This document shows positions 62,785 through 64,000 of a stretch of DNA of 64,000 nucleotides, piece by piece. This stretch comes from Bacillus sp. E(2018) (GTDB lineage: Bacteria > Bacillota > Bacilli > Bacillales > Fictibacillaceae). The stretch lies in contig NZ_SCOL01000001.1 in NCBI RefSeq assembly GCF_005503015.1, forward strand, positions 682,001-746,000, written 5' to 3'. A program made the translations under genes and the position numbers. Under the pieces are notes generated by a model. It did no database searches. It was given only the letters and a program-made list of their open reading frames with translations, and was not told where the DNA came from. Position 1 is the stretch's first letter, and each line of letters begins with the position of its first letter.

Positions 62785-64000
62785 TTGAATCATTCAAGAT
62801 ATCTTGGATTGGCACTACCGCTGATTCTTACAACCATAACGACTCCTCTACTTGGTGCAGTAGATACAGCGGTAGTGGGGCAGTTAGATGATTCCTCATA
62901 CATAGCTGGTGTAGCAGTCGGTACGATTATTTTTAATACGATGTATTGGCTTTTTGGATTTTTGAGAGTGAGTACATCTGGATTTGCTGCACAAGCACAT
63001 GGAACAAACAATGAGGAAGATATTTTACGATCACTCAGTAGACCTTTGCTCCTGGCACTGAGCATAAGCGCAATTTTAGTAGCACTCCAATATCCGATAA
63101 AAGAACAGTTTCTACCACTGTTGACATCTGATCCAGTCGTTCAGTCTCTAGCAACAGATTATTTTGCGATTCGTATATGGGGTGTACCTTTCGGACTGCT
63201 CAATTATGTAATCATAGGATGGATGATGGGACTTGCTATGATTAAGAAGACTTTGTTTCTTCAAATGTACATGAACCTAACGAACATTGTTCTAGATATA
63301 CTATTTGTGAAAGTCTTTTCATGGGGTGTGGCAGGGGTTGCAGCGGCGACATTAATTTCGGAGGTTACCACTATTGTAATCGGTCTTTTTATCGTTTGGA
63401 AGGCAATTCCCGCTACCCAACGTAAGAAGATTTTCCAGATAAAATCAATCGATTTGTCTTCTTATAAAAAAATGATGAGGATGAACAGAGATCTATTCAT
63501 TCGAACATTATGCTTATTAATTGTGTTTAATGTTTTTACGGCAAAAGGAGGCACTTTCGGTACAGAGATTCTTGCGGCAAACGCCATCTTGATTCAGATC
63601 CACTACATCATGGCTTATATGTATGATGGATTCGCCAATGCTTCGAGTATATTAACTGGAAGAGCAATAGGTTCTAACGATAAGGCACTCTATCGATCAA
63701 CGATTAAACTTAGTTTTCAATGGGCAGTTATCTCCTCACTAAGCATCTCGAGTGTTTATTTTATATTTAAAGACCAGATACACCTATTGTTCACCTCTTT
63801 ACCTGAAGTTTTGAATGTAGTAGGAACGTATGAAGCGTGGATTATCATCTTCCCGATCGTATCCAGCTTTGGTGTGGTCCTTCACGGTATTTTTGTAGGA
63901 GCAACAGAAGCATCTTCACTACGAAACTCTATGATTCTAGCTTTACTCGTTTTCTTAATTTCTCTTTATTTAGCAGCACCACGTTTAGATAACCATGGAT
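62785..64000 (+). CDS. MATE-family efflux transporter (partial, runs off the window)
   Basis: At least 405 residues of a multidrug and toxin extrusion (DinF-like) transporter; the 3' end is beyond 64000. Start TTG 62785 follows GGAGGAGG. Seen are LPLILTTITTPLLGAVDTAVVGQL, typical of the first MATE helix (split about residues 9-32), and GWMMGLAMIKKTLFLQ. At least ten membrane helices. It follows the importer after a terminator, so it may be partly co-regulated. In a metallophore locus it could export the ligand; drug efflux is the default role. Confidence 0.85.
   Translation, partial: MNHSRYLGLALPLILTTITTPLLGAVDTAVVGQLDDSSYIAGVAVGTIIFNTMYWLFGFLRVSTSGFAAQAHGTNNEEDILRSLSRPLLLALSISAILVALQYPIKEQFLPLLTSDPVVQSLATDYFAIRIWGVPFGLLNYVIIGWMMGLAMIKKTLFLQMYMNLTNIVLDILFVKVFSWGVAGVAAATLISEVTTIVIGLFIVWKAIPATQRKKIFQIKSIDLSSYKKMMRMNRDLFIRTLCLLIVFNVFTAKGGTFGTEILAANAILIQIHYIMAYMYDGFANASSILTGRAIGSNDKALYRSTIKLSFQWAVISSLSISSVYFIFKDQIHLLFTSLPEVLNVVGTYEAWIIIFPIVSSFGVVLHGIFVGATEASSLRNSMILALLVFLISLYLAAPRLDNHG

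Overview
The window is chromosomal DNA of a spore-forming Bacillaceae bacterium. The evidence is a long block collinear with the Bacillus subtilis hbs to recU/yppC region, low-GC composition, AGGAGG ribosome-binding sites, the sporulation gene ypjB, a YaaH/SleL-type spore hydrolase, a RacA homologue and bacillithiol genes. I would guess Fictibacillus or a close relative, but that is inference; no rRNA gene is present to test it.

Layout. 245-7012: hbs, folE, mtrB (TRAP), then a quinone operon (hepS, menG, UbiA-type prenyltransferase, ubiX, mqnA, hepT) and ndk; mqnA points to the futalosine route to menaquinone. 7362-14051: cheR, a TRAP-controlled leader, trpDCFBA and hisC. Compared with B. subtilis, aroFBH, trpE, tyrA and aroE are missing from this position; a candidate small RNA and a degenerate amidohydrolase-like gene sit where tyrA-aroE would be. 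15231-20032: ypiA, ypiB, ypiF and the cytochrome bc complex qcrABC. 20101-28941: ypjA, ypjB, a YugP-type metalloprotease, ypjC, ypjD, dapB, mgsA, bshB1, bshA, cca, birA. 29431-34369: panBCD and dinG. 34666-37194: a secreted tandem-duplicated cyanophycinase-like protein. 37348-42380: ypmA, ypmB, aspB, asnS, dnaD, nth. 42774-51937: a cell-wall region (endolysin-like amidase, ypoC, LysM-GH18 hydrolase, ponA, recU) followed by yppC, a RacA-like gene and yppE. From 51988 the content is accessory: a DEAD-box helicase with an unknown partner, small membrane proteins, a cupin with a spore-coat-like tail, and a five-gene peptide/nickel/opine-type ABC importer preceded by two Zur-type palindromes and followed by a MATE exporter cut by the window end.

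How parts work together. MtrB made at 1404 should bind the (G/T)AG-repeat leader at 8238-8299 and terminate trp transcription when tryptophan is plentiful. The hep/men/mqn operon makes the quinone that qcrABC oxidises. The ABC operon looks zinc-repressed and, with the MATE gene, could be a metallophore uptake and export locus.

The most unusual structure is a set of intergenic arrays with a 20-21 bp period (about 592-705, 7091-7216, 17239-17344, 40691-40785, 42483-42550, possibly 42640-42730). Each lies between the terminator of one gene and the upstream region of the next. Several share the core CTYGCBGATAWA. I know of no named element that matches. A separate 128-bp element with inverted ends occurs twice (29188-29315 and, inverted, 51336-51463).
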